A stretch of DNA of 14,942 nucleotides from Chitinophagaceae bacterium UBA1946 (lineage in GTDB: Bacteria > Bacteroidota > Bacteroidia > Chitinophagales > Chitinophagaceae). Shown one piece after another: positions 4,529 to 12,450 of the stretch. The translations under genes were made by a program, and so were the position numbers. The stretch spans positions 1 to 14,942 of the forward strand of contig DDEU01000053.1 in NCBI GenBank assembly GCA_002336815.1, written 5' to 3'. Within the stretch, counting starts at the first letter, position 1, and every line of letters begins with the position of its first letter. The notes under the pieces were generated by a model. That model searched no databases. It had not been told where the DNA came from and saw only the letters and a list, made by a program, of their open reading frames with translations.

Positions 4529-7468
4529 ATGAAATTAAAAAAGCCATTTGTTGCTGCCCTATTGATATTTTTTTCGCATACCGTAACTGCTCAAACCATT
4601 GATGCAAAATATTTCAATGCCATGCAGTGGCGCTGTATCGGGCCGCACCGGGGCGGCAGAACCGTAGGCGCCGTGGGTGTGCCTGCCCAGCCCAACGTTT
4701 TTTACATTGGCGTAAACAATGGCGGTGTATGGAAGACCACTGATTTTGGCCGTACGTGGAAACCCATTTTTGATGAGCAGCCCACGGGCAGTATTGGTGA
4801 TGTGGCAGTAGCTCCATCCAACCCCGATGTGATCTACGTGGGCAGTGGCGAAGGCTTGCAGCGGCCCGATCTTTCTGTGGGTGACGGCGTGTACAAATCA
4901 ACCGATGGAGGCAAAACATGGAGCAATATGGGTTTGAAAAACGCCCAGCAAATTGGTGGACTTGCGATTGACCCGACCAATGAAAACCGGCTCTTCGTGG
5001 CTGCACTCGGCCATCCCTACGGAGCCAATGAAGAACGTGGTGTGTACCGCACCATTGATGGAGGCAAAACATGGGAAAGAGTATTGTACAAAGATGAAAA
5101 CACCGGCGCCGTGCAGGTGTCCATTGATCCCAACAATCCAGCTATCGTGTATGCCGACCTGTGGGCAGCAAGACAAGGTCCCTGGGAGAACGGTGCCTGG
5201 AACGGCAAAGAAAGTGGCTTGTATAAAAGTACAGATGGAGGTGCAACCTGGAAAAAATTAACCAATGGTTTGCCCACAACAGAACAGGGATTGGCAAGGA
5301 TCGGTTTTTGCATTGCAGCGTCCAATTCAAATCGTTTATACGCCACCGTTGAAGCCGGAAAACAGGGTGGTATTTACCGGAGCGATGATGCCGGGGAAAA
5401 CTGGCAACTGGCAAATGCGGATGAAAGATTATGGGGCAGGGGGAATGATTTTGCAGAAATAAAAGTGGATCCAAAAAATGCAGATATTGTATACACCGCC
5501 GATGTAGTAACCTGGAAAAGTACAGACGGTGGCAAAACATGGAGCGCCTTCAGGGGTGCACCCGGCGGCGATGATTACCACCGCATCTGGATCAATCCCA
5601 ATAATCCCAACATCATTTTGCTCGCCAGCGACCAGGGTGCTATCATCACCGTAAATGGCGGCGAAACATTTAGTAGCTGGTACAACCAGCCAACGGCACA
5701 ATTGTATCATGTAAGTGCTGACAATTCTTTTCCTTACAATGTATATGGCGGCCAGCAGGAAAGTGGCAGCGTAGGCATTACATCGAGAGGCAACGACGGG
5801 CAGATTAGTTTTCACGACTGGCATCCTGTGGGTGCCGAAGAATATGGCTATGTGGTGGCTGATCCCTCAGACAACAACATCGTTTACGGCGGCAAGATAT
5901 CCCGCTATGATAAACGCACTGGTCAAACACAAAATATTTCGCCGGAAATTGTACGAAGCGGAAAGGTCCGCTTTTTAAGAACCGCACCAATCGTTGTTAG
6001 TCCTGTTAATAAGAAAGAATTATTTTTTGCGGGCAACATGCTGTTTAAAACCTATGATGGCGGCAACAGTTGGCAAACCATCAGCCCCGATCTTACAAGA
6101 ACAAATTACGATGTACCAACGAACATCGGCGTTTACTCAAACGAGCAAATGAAAACCATGCCGCAGCGTGGCGTGATCTACACCATCGCAGCATCTTATA
6201 AAGACAGCAATACCATTTGGATTGGTACCGATGACGGCTTGATACAGCTTACAAAGAATGGAGGCAAAACCTGGACAAATGTTACACCTCCCCAGCTAAC
6301 AAGCTGGAGCAAGATATCGTTGATGGAAGCCAGCCATACGGATGCAAACACGGCCTATGCTGCAGTAAACAAAATAAGGCTTGATGATATGAAGCCGCAT
6401 ATCTTCAAAACAACCGATGCTGGTAAAACATGGAGGGAGATCGTAAACGGCCTGCCGGATGACCCTATCAACGTGGTAAAAGAAGACCCGGTAAGAAAAG
6501 GGTTACTCTTTGCCGGTAGTGAACGGGCTGTGTATTTCTCTGTTGATGATGGAGAACACTGGCAAGGCCTGAGACTGAACATGCCCGCCACTTCTATCCG
6601 TGACCTGATAGTAAAAGACGACGATATTGTGGTGGGTACACATGGAAGAAGTTTCTGGATACTCGATAACATTACGCCACTGCGACAATTGAACAAAGAG
6701 CAGTTTAACTACCAGCTTAAAAAATTTGCGAAACTGCTGTATACTCCCCAAACCACTTACCGTGTTAGATGGAACATGTACACCGATACACCATTGCCCC
6801 AGGAAGAACCCGCAGGACAAAATCCGCCGGACGGCGCTATGATCGATTATTACCTGGACGAAAAGGTCGAAGAGGTAAAGCTAACGATCAGCAATTTTAA
6901 AACAGGCGCTTTAATACGCACCTATTCCAGCAGGGATACCTTATACAAAGTTGGAGAAGTGAATATTCCTCCTTACTGGATACGCCCGCAACAATTATTG
7001 AGTAATGAGGCCGGCCACCATCGCTTTCTGTGGGATATGCGTTACACGCCATTAAGTGTGCCGCCATCTTATCCTATTTCCGCTATTTACATGAACACTG
7101 CCCCGGATGCAACAGCACCATGGGTGACGCCCGGTGAGTATTCGGTACTGCTTACTGTTGGTAAACATTCATTCGCTTCGATACTAACAGTGAAAATGGA
7201 TCCAAGGATAAAAACAACAACCAAAGGATTGCAACTGCAGCACGACCTGAGTTTGATGTGTTACAACAATATTCAACAATGCACGCAGATGATGAAGGGC
7301 CTTGATGTGGCTACAGAAAAAGCCAGATCATTGATAAAATTCAGCAGCCAGTTCAGCGCTGTCCACAATGCATTGCAGGATAGTGACTGGCCACCAACAT
7401 CACAGATGATCAGCACTGCTAAAAAAACACAGGCCGAGTTCGAAAAATTTTTGAAGGAATTGAAATAA
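4529..7468 (+). CDS. Secreted BNR/Asp-box beta-propeller protein (sortilin/VPS10-like)
   Basis: The gene encodes a 979-residue exported protein. The start at 4529 gives a clean signal peptide (MKLKKPFVAALLIFFSHTVTAQ); the frame stays open back to 4406, but that would add 41 residues with no export signal. Asp-boxes (S/TxDxGxxW) fold as beta-propeller turns and lie at residues 70-77, 124-131, 175-182, 234-241, 285-292, 331-338, 508-515, 628-635 and 671-678. Degenerate copies lie at 374-381 and 575-582. The spacing suggests two propellers, followed by a C-terminal region (about 720-979) with an Ig-like strand set and a helical end. Such proteins are often labelled glycosyl hydrolase, but I see no sialidase catalytic signature and would not assign an enzyme. 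There is no type IX secretion C-terminal domain. The stop lies 7 bp from the convergent amidase stop. Confidence 0.88.
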   Translation: MKLKKPFVAALLIFFSHTVTAQTIDAKYFNAMQWRCIGPHRGGRTVGAVGVPAQPNVFYIGVNNGGVWKTTDFGRTWKPIFDEQPTGSIGDVAVAPSNPDVIYVGSGEGLQRPDLSVGDGVYKSTDGGKTWSNMGLKNAQQIGGLAIDPTNENRLFVAALGHPYGANEERGVYRTIDGGKTWERVLYKDENTGAVQVSIDPNNPAIVYADLWAARQGPWENGAWNGKESGLYKSTDGGATWKKLTNGLPTTEQGLARIGFCIAASNSNRLYATVEAGKQGGIYRSDDAGENWQLANADERLWGRGNDFAEIKVDPKNADIVYTADVVTWKSTDGGKTWSAFRGAPGGDDYHRIWINPNNPNIILLASDQGAIITVNGGETFSSWYNQPTAQLYHVSADNSFPYNVYGGQQESGSVGITSRGNDGQISFHDWHPVGAEEYGYVVADPSDNNIVYGGKISRYDKRTGQTQNISPEIVRSGKVRFLRTAPIVVSPVNKKELFFAGNMLFKTYDGGNSWQTISPDLTRTNYDVPTNIGVYSNEQMKTMPQRGVIYTIAASYKDSNTIWIGTDDGLIQLTKNGGKTWTNVTPPQLTSWSKISLMEASHTDANTAYAAVNKIRLDDMKPHIFKTTDAGKTWREIVNGLPDDPINVVKEDPVRKGLLFAGSERAVYFSVDDGEHWQGLRLNMPATSIRDLIVKDDDIVVGTHGRSFWILDNITPLRQLNKEQFNYQLKKFAKLLYTPQTTYRVRWNMYTDTPLPQEEPAGQNPPDGAMIDYYLDEKVEEVKLTISNFKTGALIRTYSSRDTLYKVGEVNIPPYWIRPQQLLSNEAGHHRFLWDMRYTPLSVPPSYPISAIYMNTAPDATAPWVTPGEYSVLLTVGKHSFASILTVKMDPRIKTTTKGLQLQHDLSLMCYNNIQQCTQMMKGLDVATEKARSLIKFSSQFSAVHNALQDSDWPPTSQMISTAKKTQAEFEKFLKELK

Positions 7469-7475
7469 AAATTCT

Positions 7476-9212
7476 TTAGTCTTTACAACTGTTTAAAAAA
7501 TCCTTTACACCCAATACGATCTTGTCAACCATTTGTTGCTGGTAGGCAGGATCCAGGATCTTCGCTTCCTCATCCAGGTTACTAAGAAACAGGGTTTCGA
7601 TCAATGCATTGGGATATTCGATGGGGCTGTTGAGCATAAAATTAAAAGACCCGGTATTGCCGTATTCTTTCAAACCCAGTTCCAGCATACGTTTGTAGAT
7701 GGCTGCACTTAGTGGTTTAAACCCAATGTAGCGGTAATAGGTACTGGTACCCCCTGCCCTGAAGGGATCTTCAGATGAATTTAAATGCACACTCAGCAAG
7801 AGGTCTGGCATACTATCCCGGTAAAAAAGAATGCGTTCTTTATTGTCGAAAAACTGTTCGGAGTTCCTGGTCATGATCACTGTGGCGCCTTCTTTTTCCA
7901 GTGCTTTCTGCAGCTTTAACGACAAAGCCAGTGTGAGCTCTTTTTCGTAAATACCTGTTGCGCCAACGGCGCCGTTATTGGTACCGCCATGACCTGCATC
8001 TACAGCAATCGCCAGGTTTTTAAGTGAAAGATTTGTCGGCTGTCTTTTTATTTTTATGACAAGACTGTTACCACTGTAATAAAGCAGGTGACCCCAGTGC
8101 TGCTGGTGCTTCAATTGAATGCTGATCCGGAAGATGCCATCGCTTAATTGTTCATAATCCGTAGCGGCAATCTCCTTCGTGGTTTGCAATTGCGTGATCC
8201 AGTTCGTATTGTTGGTAGCGCCGAAAACATCTACTATAATCTTTGAGGGATCTACCAGTTGAAAAGACTGGTAAGGCAGTTTTGCAAACAATCCAAGTTT
8301 CACATAGTCGTATAAACTATCGCCATAAACCGTGATCTTATCGGTAAGTGATTCCGGCGTAAAATTTCCTTTGGGCAACAGGCTTACCAATTCTTCCGGT
8401 ATATAGGCCGACCTGTTTTTTGTCAACTGCACCCTGTAATGCGTACCCACTTTGCCCGTGATCTTTAGCAGGATATTACTGTCGAGGTAACCGATCTTGG
8501 CACCCCCCAGCCGGTCATCGCCCAACCCATATTCAAGGTGAGCCAGCCGGCCTTTGGTGATGGCAATATCAGATGCATAGGGCGACAAAACAGAAAAGCT
8601 GTTCTTTGTTTCTTTCGTGATGGTTTTGTCCGAAGAATCGGTGAGTACAACGGAAAACTTCTTCAATAAAAAACTATCGCTTGGTTTTACAACATATTCT
8701 CCCTGGTAAATACCGGGCATTCCTTTGGTTGCAGTCAGCGGCATTTCATACAGCACCGTGCCATTATCTGTTTTCAACACTGAACCAGGCAGGGCTTTTA
8801 CTTTTAACTTGATCCTGTCGCCGGGCTGTAGCAACAGGTCACCATCCGGGAAAGTTTGTATGCTTTCTATAGCCAGTGAACTTACCGGCGCTGCTGGTTT
8901 GGGTACGGTATAGCTGTAGCTGATCTTTTTCGTGATGAATTTTGAATTTGATTCTGCCCTGATAATAAAATTGCTGTCGCCGGGCAACAGGTTTAGCTCC
9001 AGCGCAAACGCTCCTGTTGAATATACCCTTACCGGTTTATCGTTGATGCTGATGCTGCAGGTTTTACAGGTGCTGCCAATAATAAATTGTTTGGCTGCCA
9101 CCACTGCATTCGCCGTTTTAAAAGGATTTACCAGCTTGATAAAAGGTTGATTGTCCTGCGAAAAAAGGATCGCTGGCAGCAGTGATAACAGTAATAACAA
9201 GGTGCGTTTCAT
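7476..9212 (-). CDS. Secreted N-acetylmuramoyl-L-alanine amidase (Amidase_3)
   Basis: This 578-residue periplasmic peptidoglycan hydrolase cleaves the bond between N-acetylmuramic acid and L-alanine, as in cell separation. It has a signal peptide (MKRTLLLLLSLLPAILFSQ). The N-terminal half contains an Ig-like region (about 22-105), a second beta region (about 112-210), an SH3b-like segment (about 222-282) and an AMIN-like segment (about 290-390). The catalytic domain (about 398-575) has zinc ligands H408 in DAGHGG, E423 in YEKE and H476 in SVHLN, plus the catalytic glutamate E539 in ALIETLFLSN, so it should be active. The long N-terminal part makes it bigger than minimal amidases. It faces the M48 peptidase gene divergently across 166 bp, so shared envelope-stress or growth control is possible but unproven. 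Confidence 0.93.
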   Translation of the reverse strand: MKRTLLLLLSLLPAILFSQDNQPFIKLVNPFKTANAVVAAKQFIIGSTCKTCSISINDKPVRVYSTGAFALELNLLPGDSNFIIRAESNSKFITKKISYSYTVPKPAAPVSSLAIESIQTFPDGDLLLQPGDRIKLKVKALPGSVLKTDNGTVLYEMPLTATKGMPGIYQGEYVVKPSDSFLLKKFSVVLTDSSDKTITKETKNSFSVLSPYASDIAITKGRLAHLEYGLGDDRLGGAKIGYLDSNILLKITGKVGTHYRVQLTKNRSAYIPEELVSLLPKGNFTPESLTDKITVYGDSLYDYVKLGLFAKLPYQSFQLVDPSKIIVDVFGATNNTNWITQLQTTKEIAATDYEQLSDGIFRISIQLKHQQHWGHLLYYSGNSLVIKIKRQPTNLSLKNLAIAVDAGHGGTNNGAVGATGIYEKELTLALSLKLQKALEKEGATVIMTRNSEQFFDNKERILFYRDSMPDLLLSVHLNSSEDPFRAGGTSTYYRYIGFKPLSAAIYKRMLELGLKEYGNTGSFNFMLNSPIEYPNALIETLFLSNLDEEAKILDPAYQQQMVDKIVLGVKDFLNSCKD

Positions 9213-9248
9213 AAAGGCAAGTTAGCAGAAAACATGCTACCAGTTTCA

Positions 9249-9256
9249 CAAAAATA
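9249..9256 (-). promoter_or_regulatory. Possible -7 box for the amidase gene
   Basis: The minus strand reads TATTTTTG here, a full TAnnTTTG match 37 bp ahead of ATG 9212. No clear TTTG lies about 19 nt farther upstream, only a GCTG, so the -33 half is weak. Confidence 0.27.
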
Positions 9257-9323
9257 CAGTCAGTTTTTGCCTGTTTCAGCAGGGCAGTGTTGAAAAAAAG
9301 AAGCTGCAAATCCCGGTGTTAAC

Positions 9324-9353
9324 CTTGCCTGTAAAGATTTTGCCTTATTTTTG
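9324..9353 (+). promoter_or_regulatory. Candidate Bacteroidota promoter for the M48 peptidase unit
   Basis: CTTG (9324-9327) and TATTTTTG (9346-9353) match the -33/-7 layout of Bacteroidota sigma-A promoters with an 18-nt gap, and transcription would begin near 9360, about 19 nt before ATG 9379. The -33 half has one mismatch. Confidence 0.45.
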
Positions 9354-9378
9354 ATAGCCTAATTTAGCCTTCAACCAC

Positions 9379-10770
9379 ATGACCTATCTTCGTTTCTTCC
9401 TATTAACTGCGTTGGCAGTCATCACCCGGGTGATGACTATTGCGCAACCTTCGTTTGAATACAAACCGGTACAGGACGATTCCCTCGAATTGCTGAAGTT
9501 AAAAACTGCCATCCGGAAACAGTTTGAAAAAGACAGTCTCGCCATCGACGGCGAAAATAAAAAATACATTCTCGCCATTTACAAAGACCGCTTCCGGGAA
9601 CTGGATGAACTGTTCACAGAGAAAGAACCCATCGCAGCTTCGGATGCGAATACCTATCTCAGCAATATCAGCAACGAGATCATCAATAAAAACCCGGAAC
9701 TAAAAAAACTGGCGCCCCGGGTAATATTCAGCAGGGCTTACTGGCCCAATGCCTACAGCACCGGCGAGGGCACCATTGTTTTCAACATCGACCTGTTTGT
9801 AAAACTGCAGAACGAAAGCCAGGTGGCGTTTGTACTTTGTCATGAGCTGGCGCACCTGTACCTCGACCACAGTAATAAAAAGATCACTAAATACATCAAC
9901 ACAGTTTATTCAGACGATTTTCAGAAAAAATTAAAAGAGCTGAAAAAGCAGCAGTACGATAAAAAATCAGCACTCGACAAACTAGAGATGGGCATCGCTT
10001 TTAAAAGTTTTCGCCATAGCCGGGAATTTGAAAGTGAGGCAGATTCGGTTGGGTTGAAATTTTTAAAGAACACCGGTTATGATTGCAGGGAGGCGCTCAA
10101 TTGCCTGTCATTACTGGATGAGATCGATGAAGAAAAACTTGACTTCAGCGCCACCCTTCCTAAAGTTTTCTCTTTTACAGAATACCCGTTCAGGAAAAGG
10201 TGGATCGAAAAAGAAGCTGCTTTTTTTGGCGTAACGGCAGATAACAAAGAAACCAAACCAATCGATGATTCTTTAAAAACGCATCCAGATTGTAAGGTGC
10301 GGATAAAGACCATTACGCCGCTGCTCGACCGCCTGCAACTGCAGGGCGGCAAAACATTTGTGCAGGACCAGCAACAATTCAACCTGCTGCAGCGGCAATT
10401 TGCTTTTGAAGAAACGAACTATTGTTTTACAAAAAAACATATTTCGAAAAGCCTTTTCAATGCCATTTGCCTGCTGGAAAAAAACCCGGGCAATGCTTAC
10501 CTGGTAACATTGGCCGGCAAATGCTTCAATGAATTTTACGAAAAGCAAAAGAATCATCACCTGAACAATGTTGTTGACCTGCCATCGCCTTTCAAAGAAA
10601 AAAACTATAACACCTTACTGGAGTTTATCAGCAGGTTAACGTTAACCGATATCAGCAGCCTGGGATACAATTTTATGAAACAATACAGCAACACACTTTC
10701 AGGCAGCGATGATTTTAAGAAAGTGTTTGAGCAAAGCAAAAAGAACTACGAAGAAGCAACCAAAAATTAA
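9379..10770 (+). CDS. M48-family zinc metallopeptidase, exported
   Basis: This is a 463-residue peptidase of the M48 (Ste24/BepA-like) clan. The zinc site is complete: HELAH at 155-159 with catalytic E156, and the third ligand E218 in REFESEAD, matching the ExxxD pattern. The N-terminus (MTYLRFFLLTALAVITRVMTIAQ) is a signal peptide, so it acts in the periplasm or at the outer membrane; there are no further strong membrane helices, unlike HtpX. The C-terminal part (about 300-463) is helical and could form TPR-like pairs that hold partners, but I cannot assign repeats confidently. BepA-type members help with outer-membrane protein quality control, and this role is inferred from the family. It is followed after 28 bp by the 525-residue unknown gene, probably in one transcript. 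Confidence 0.9.
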   Translation: MTYLRFFLLTALAVITRVMTIAQPSFEYKPVQDDSLELLKLKTAIRKQFEKDSLAIDGENKKYILAIYKDRFRELDELFTEKEPIAASDANTYLSNISNEIINKNPELKKLAPRVIFSRAYWPNAYSTGEGTIVFNIDLFVKLQNESQVAFVLCHELAHLYLDHSNKKITKYINTVYSDDFQKKLKELKKQQYDKKSALDKLEMGIAFKSFRHSREFESEADSVGLKFLKNTGYDCREALNCLSLLDEIDEEKLDFSATLPKVFSFTEYPFRKRWIEKEAAFFGVTADNKETKPIDDSLKTHPDCKVRIKTITPLLDRLQLQGGKTFVQDQQQFNLLQRQFAFEETNYCFTKKHISKSLFNAICLLEKNPGNAYLVTLAGKCFNEFYEKQKNHHLNNVVDLPSPFKEKNYNTLLEFISRLTLTDISSLGYNFMKQYSNTLSGSDDFKKVFEQSKKNYEEATKN

Positions 10771-10798
10771 TCTTTTTAAAATTAACCAATCAACCAAA

Positions 10799-12376
10799 AT
10801 GAACATGAGAAAGAAAACACCCTTCCTTTTACTGGTTTTAATTGCCGGCTGTTTACAACTGCAGGCGCAGAATAAGATCAGTTTTGATAACGTTCGCCAA
10901 ATCTATATCCGTAACTCCGGCCAGATAATGGATGGTGAAGAGTTGAAAGGATATTTTACGGTATATGTAACCGATAAAAAAGACAGGCATACAAATGCTT
11001 ATGCGATACAGATCATGGACAACAACCTTAATAAAATCAAGGAGATTGAATTTGAAGATGATAAGGATATCCGCATACTGGAAAGCAGTTACAATGGCAA
11101 TTCGATCATGTTTCTTTTTTACAACAGCAAAGAAAAAACGCTGGAGTACAGGACCTATGGTTTTGATGGCAAACAAAAAAGCACTTACACCAAAGAACTG
11201 AACAACAGGACCAGGTGGCTGATAGAATCAACCTATGGTGGCAAATCAGAAGAAGGGCAGAATGAAGCCATCTTCAGCGTAGGAAATACAGGTTTTACAA
11301 CAGTCATTCCTGTTAAAGAAGGTAAGTATTACAGCTATGAAGTAAATTTCTTTTTTACCGACCGCAATAAGCAATGGACATTTGAAGCAGCAGAAGAGCA
11401 GGAAGATAAAATCTCCAGTGCCCTGTACCTTGGTGCCACAGATTCTTTGGTGGTGTATGAAGTGATCAAGCAAAAAAGACTGATGAGCAAGGAAGCGCAT
11501 TCCTGGTTACTCGGACTGAATATTTATACCGGTAAAAAGCAGTTTGAAGTTTCAACAGAAGCAGAAGACTATAAGTTTTTCCCAATGAATATCGTTCCGT
11601 TAAAAGGTAAATCAGAATTCATGTTATTGGGAACATACTACGAGCCGGATGGCAGGGTGGCAAAAGATGCCAGCCTAGGACTTGCCTCCTGGAGGTTCAA
11701 TTCTGCCGGGCAGGTGGTGTCAAAAAAATACAATTCCTGGGATGGGCCAATTGGAAAATATTTGCCTTCCGATGCAAAAGGAAAAGTTGCTGATGTGGGA
11801 TATATTTATTTTCACAAGGTTCTGCAAACCGAAGATGGAAAATTCTTTGCCATAGGTGAAGGATACAAAAAAGTAGTAAGCGGGCTTGGAGTGGCTGCCG
11901 GCATACTGGGCGCAATGGGCGGCGGCGGCTCAGGAATAAGCATGATGAAATTAAAAATTACCGACATGCTGCTCTTACAGTTTGATGAGCAGTTCGATAT
12001 CAAAAATGCAAAGATCTACGAAAAGAACAGCAACTCCGTAGAAATGCCGGCGGGAGCAAGTTACCTCACTCCACATACAATGGCATTGATCGCAAAAAGT
12101 TACAGGGCTTTCGACTACGATTTTACGCAGACAGATAAATCACATACCCGTTTTTCCGTTGGTTATGATGATTATGTAAAAGATGATGACTACAAGGGCC
12201 GCACTTTCAATACCATTAGTTATGCAGATGGCAAGATCACTACCGACAAGATCAACCTTGCCACTAACAAATCTACCTGGACAAGATTGTTCCAGGCCAA
12301 ACCAGGCTTTATTATGATCATGGAATATTTTAAGAAATCAAAAACAATTGATGTAAGGTTGGAAAAATTGAACTAA
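10799..12376 (+). CDS. Exported 525-residue protein of unknown function
   Basis: I do not recognise this gene with certainty. The start at 10799 gives an export signal (MNMRKKTPFLLLVLIAGCLQ); the frame stays open back to 10709 inside the M48 gene, but those codons would bury the signal. The signal is ambiguous: IAGC at 15-18 could be a lipobox, placing a lipid anchor on C18, or cleavage may occur after LQLQAQ. The mature protein is rich in alternating polar and hydrophobic stretches with many beta-strand-like segments (for example KGYFTVYVTDKKDRHT), suggesting a propeller or sandwich. Residues 361-381 form a glycine-rich hydrophobic patch (GLGVAAGILGAMGGGGSG). It may belong to an uncharacterised Bacteroidota family (DUF6770-like, from memory, unverified). 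It is probably co-transcribed with the M48 gene and could be its partner or substrate, which is inference. Confidence 0.85.
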   Translation: MNMRKKTPFLLLVLIAGCLQLQAQNKISFDNVRQIYIRNSGQIMDGEELKGYFTVYVTDKKDRHTNAYAIQIMDNNLNKIKEIEFEDDKDIRILESSYNGNSIMFLFYNSKEKTLEYRTYGFDGKQKSTYTKELNNRTRWLIESTYGGKSEEGQNEAIFSVGNTGFTTVIPVKEGKYYSYEVNFFFTDRNKQWTFEAAEEQEDKISSALYLGATDSLVVYEVIKQKRLMSKEAHSWLLGLNIYTGKKQFEVSTEAEDYKFFPMNIVPLKGKSEFMLLGTYYEPDGRVAKDASLGLASWRFNSAGQVVSKKYNSWDGPIGKYLPSDAKGKVADVGYIYFHKVLQTEDGKFFAIGEGYKKVVSGLGVAAGILGAMGGGGSGISMMKLKITDMLLLQFDEQFDIKNAKIYEKNSNSVEMPAGASYLTPHTMALIAKSYRAFDYDFTQTDKSHTRFSVGYDDYVKDDDYKGRTFNTISYADGKITTDKINLATNKSTWTRLFQAKPGFIMIMEYFKKSKTIDVRLEKLN

Positions 12377-12394
12377 TCAAAATAGCCAGCACAT

Positions 12395-12430
12395 AAAAAA
12401 GCGTCCCCAAAATATTGGGGACGCTTTCCG
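12395..12430. terminator. Strong bidirectional terminator between convergent genes
   Basis: A perfect 13-bp stem, AAAGCGTCCCCAA (12398-12410) with TTGGGGACGCTTT (12415-12427), has a 4-nt AATA loop. On the minus strand it ends in TTTTTT (complement of 12395-12400), a classic terminator for the acyl-CoA dehydrogenase. On the plus strand the tract is shorter (TTTCCGTTTC), but the stem alone is strong. It lies between the stops at 12376 (+) and 12451 (-). Confidence 0.88.
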
Positions 12431-12450
12431 TTTCATGGGGAATTATTTTT

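Noticed and set aside
4529..7468. Calling the propeller protein a glycosyl hydrolase or sialidase
   Set aside because: Asp-boxes only mark the fold; no sialidase arginine triad or other catalytic signature could be recognised.
10709..10798. Upstream in-frame extension of the 525-aa protein
   Set aside because: It lies mostly within the M48 coding region and would bury the signal peptide.
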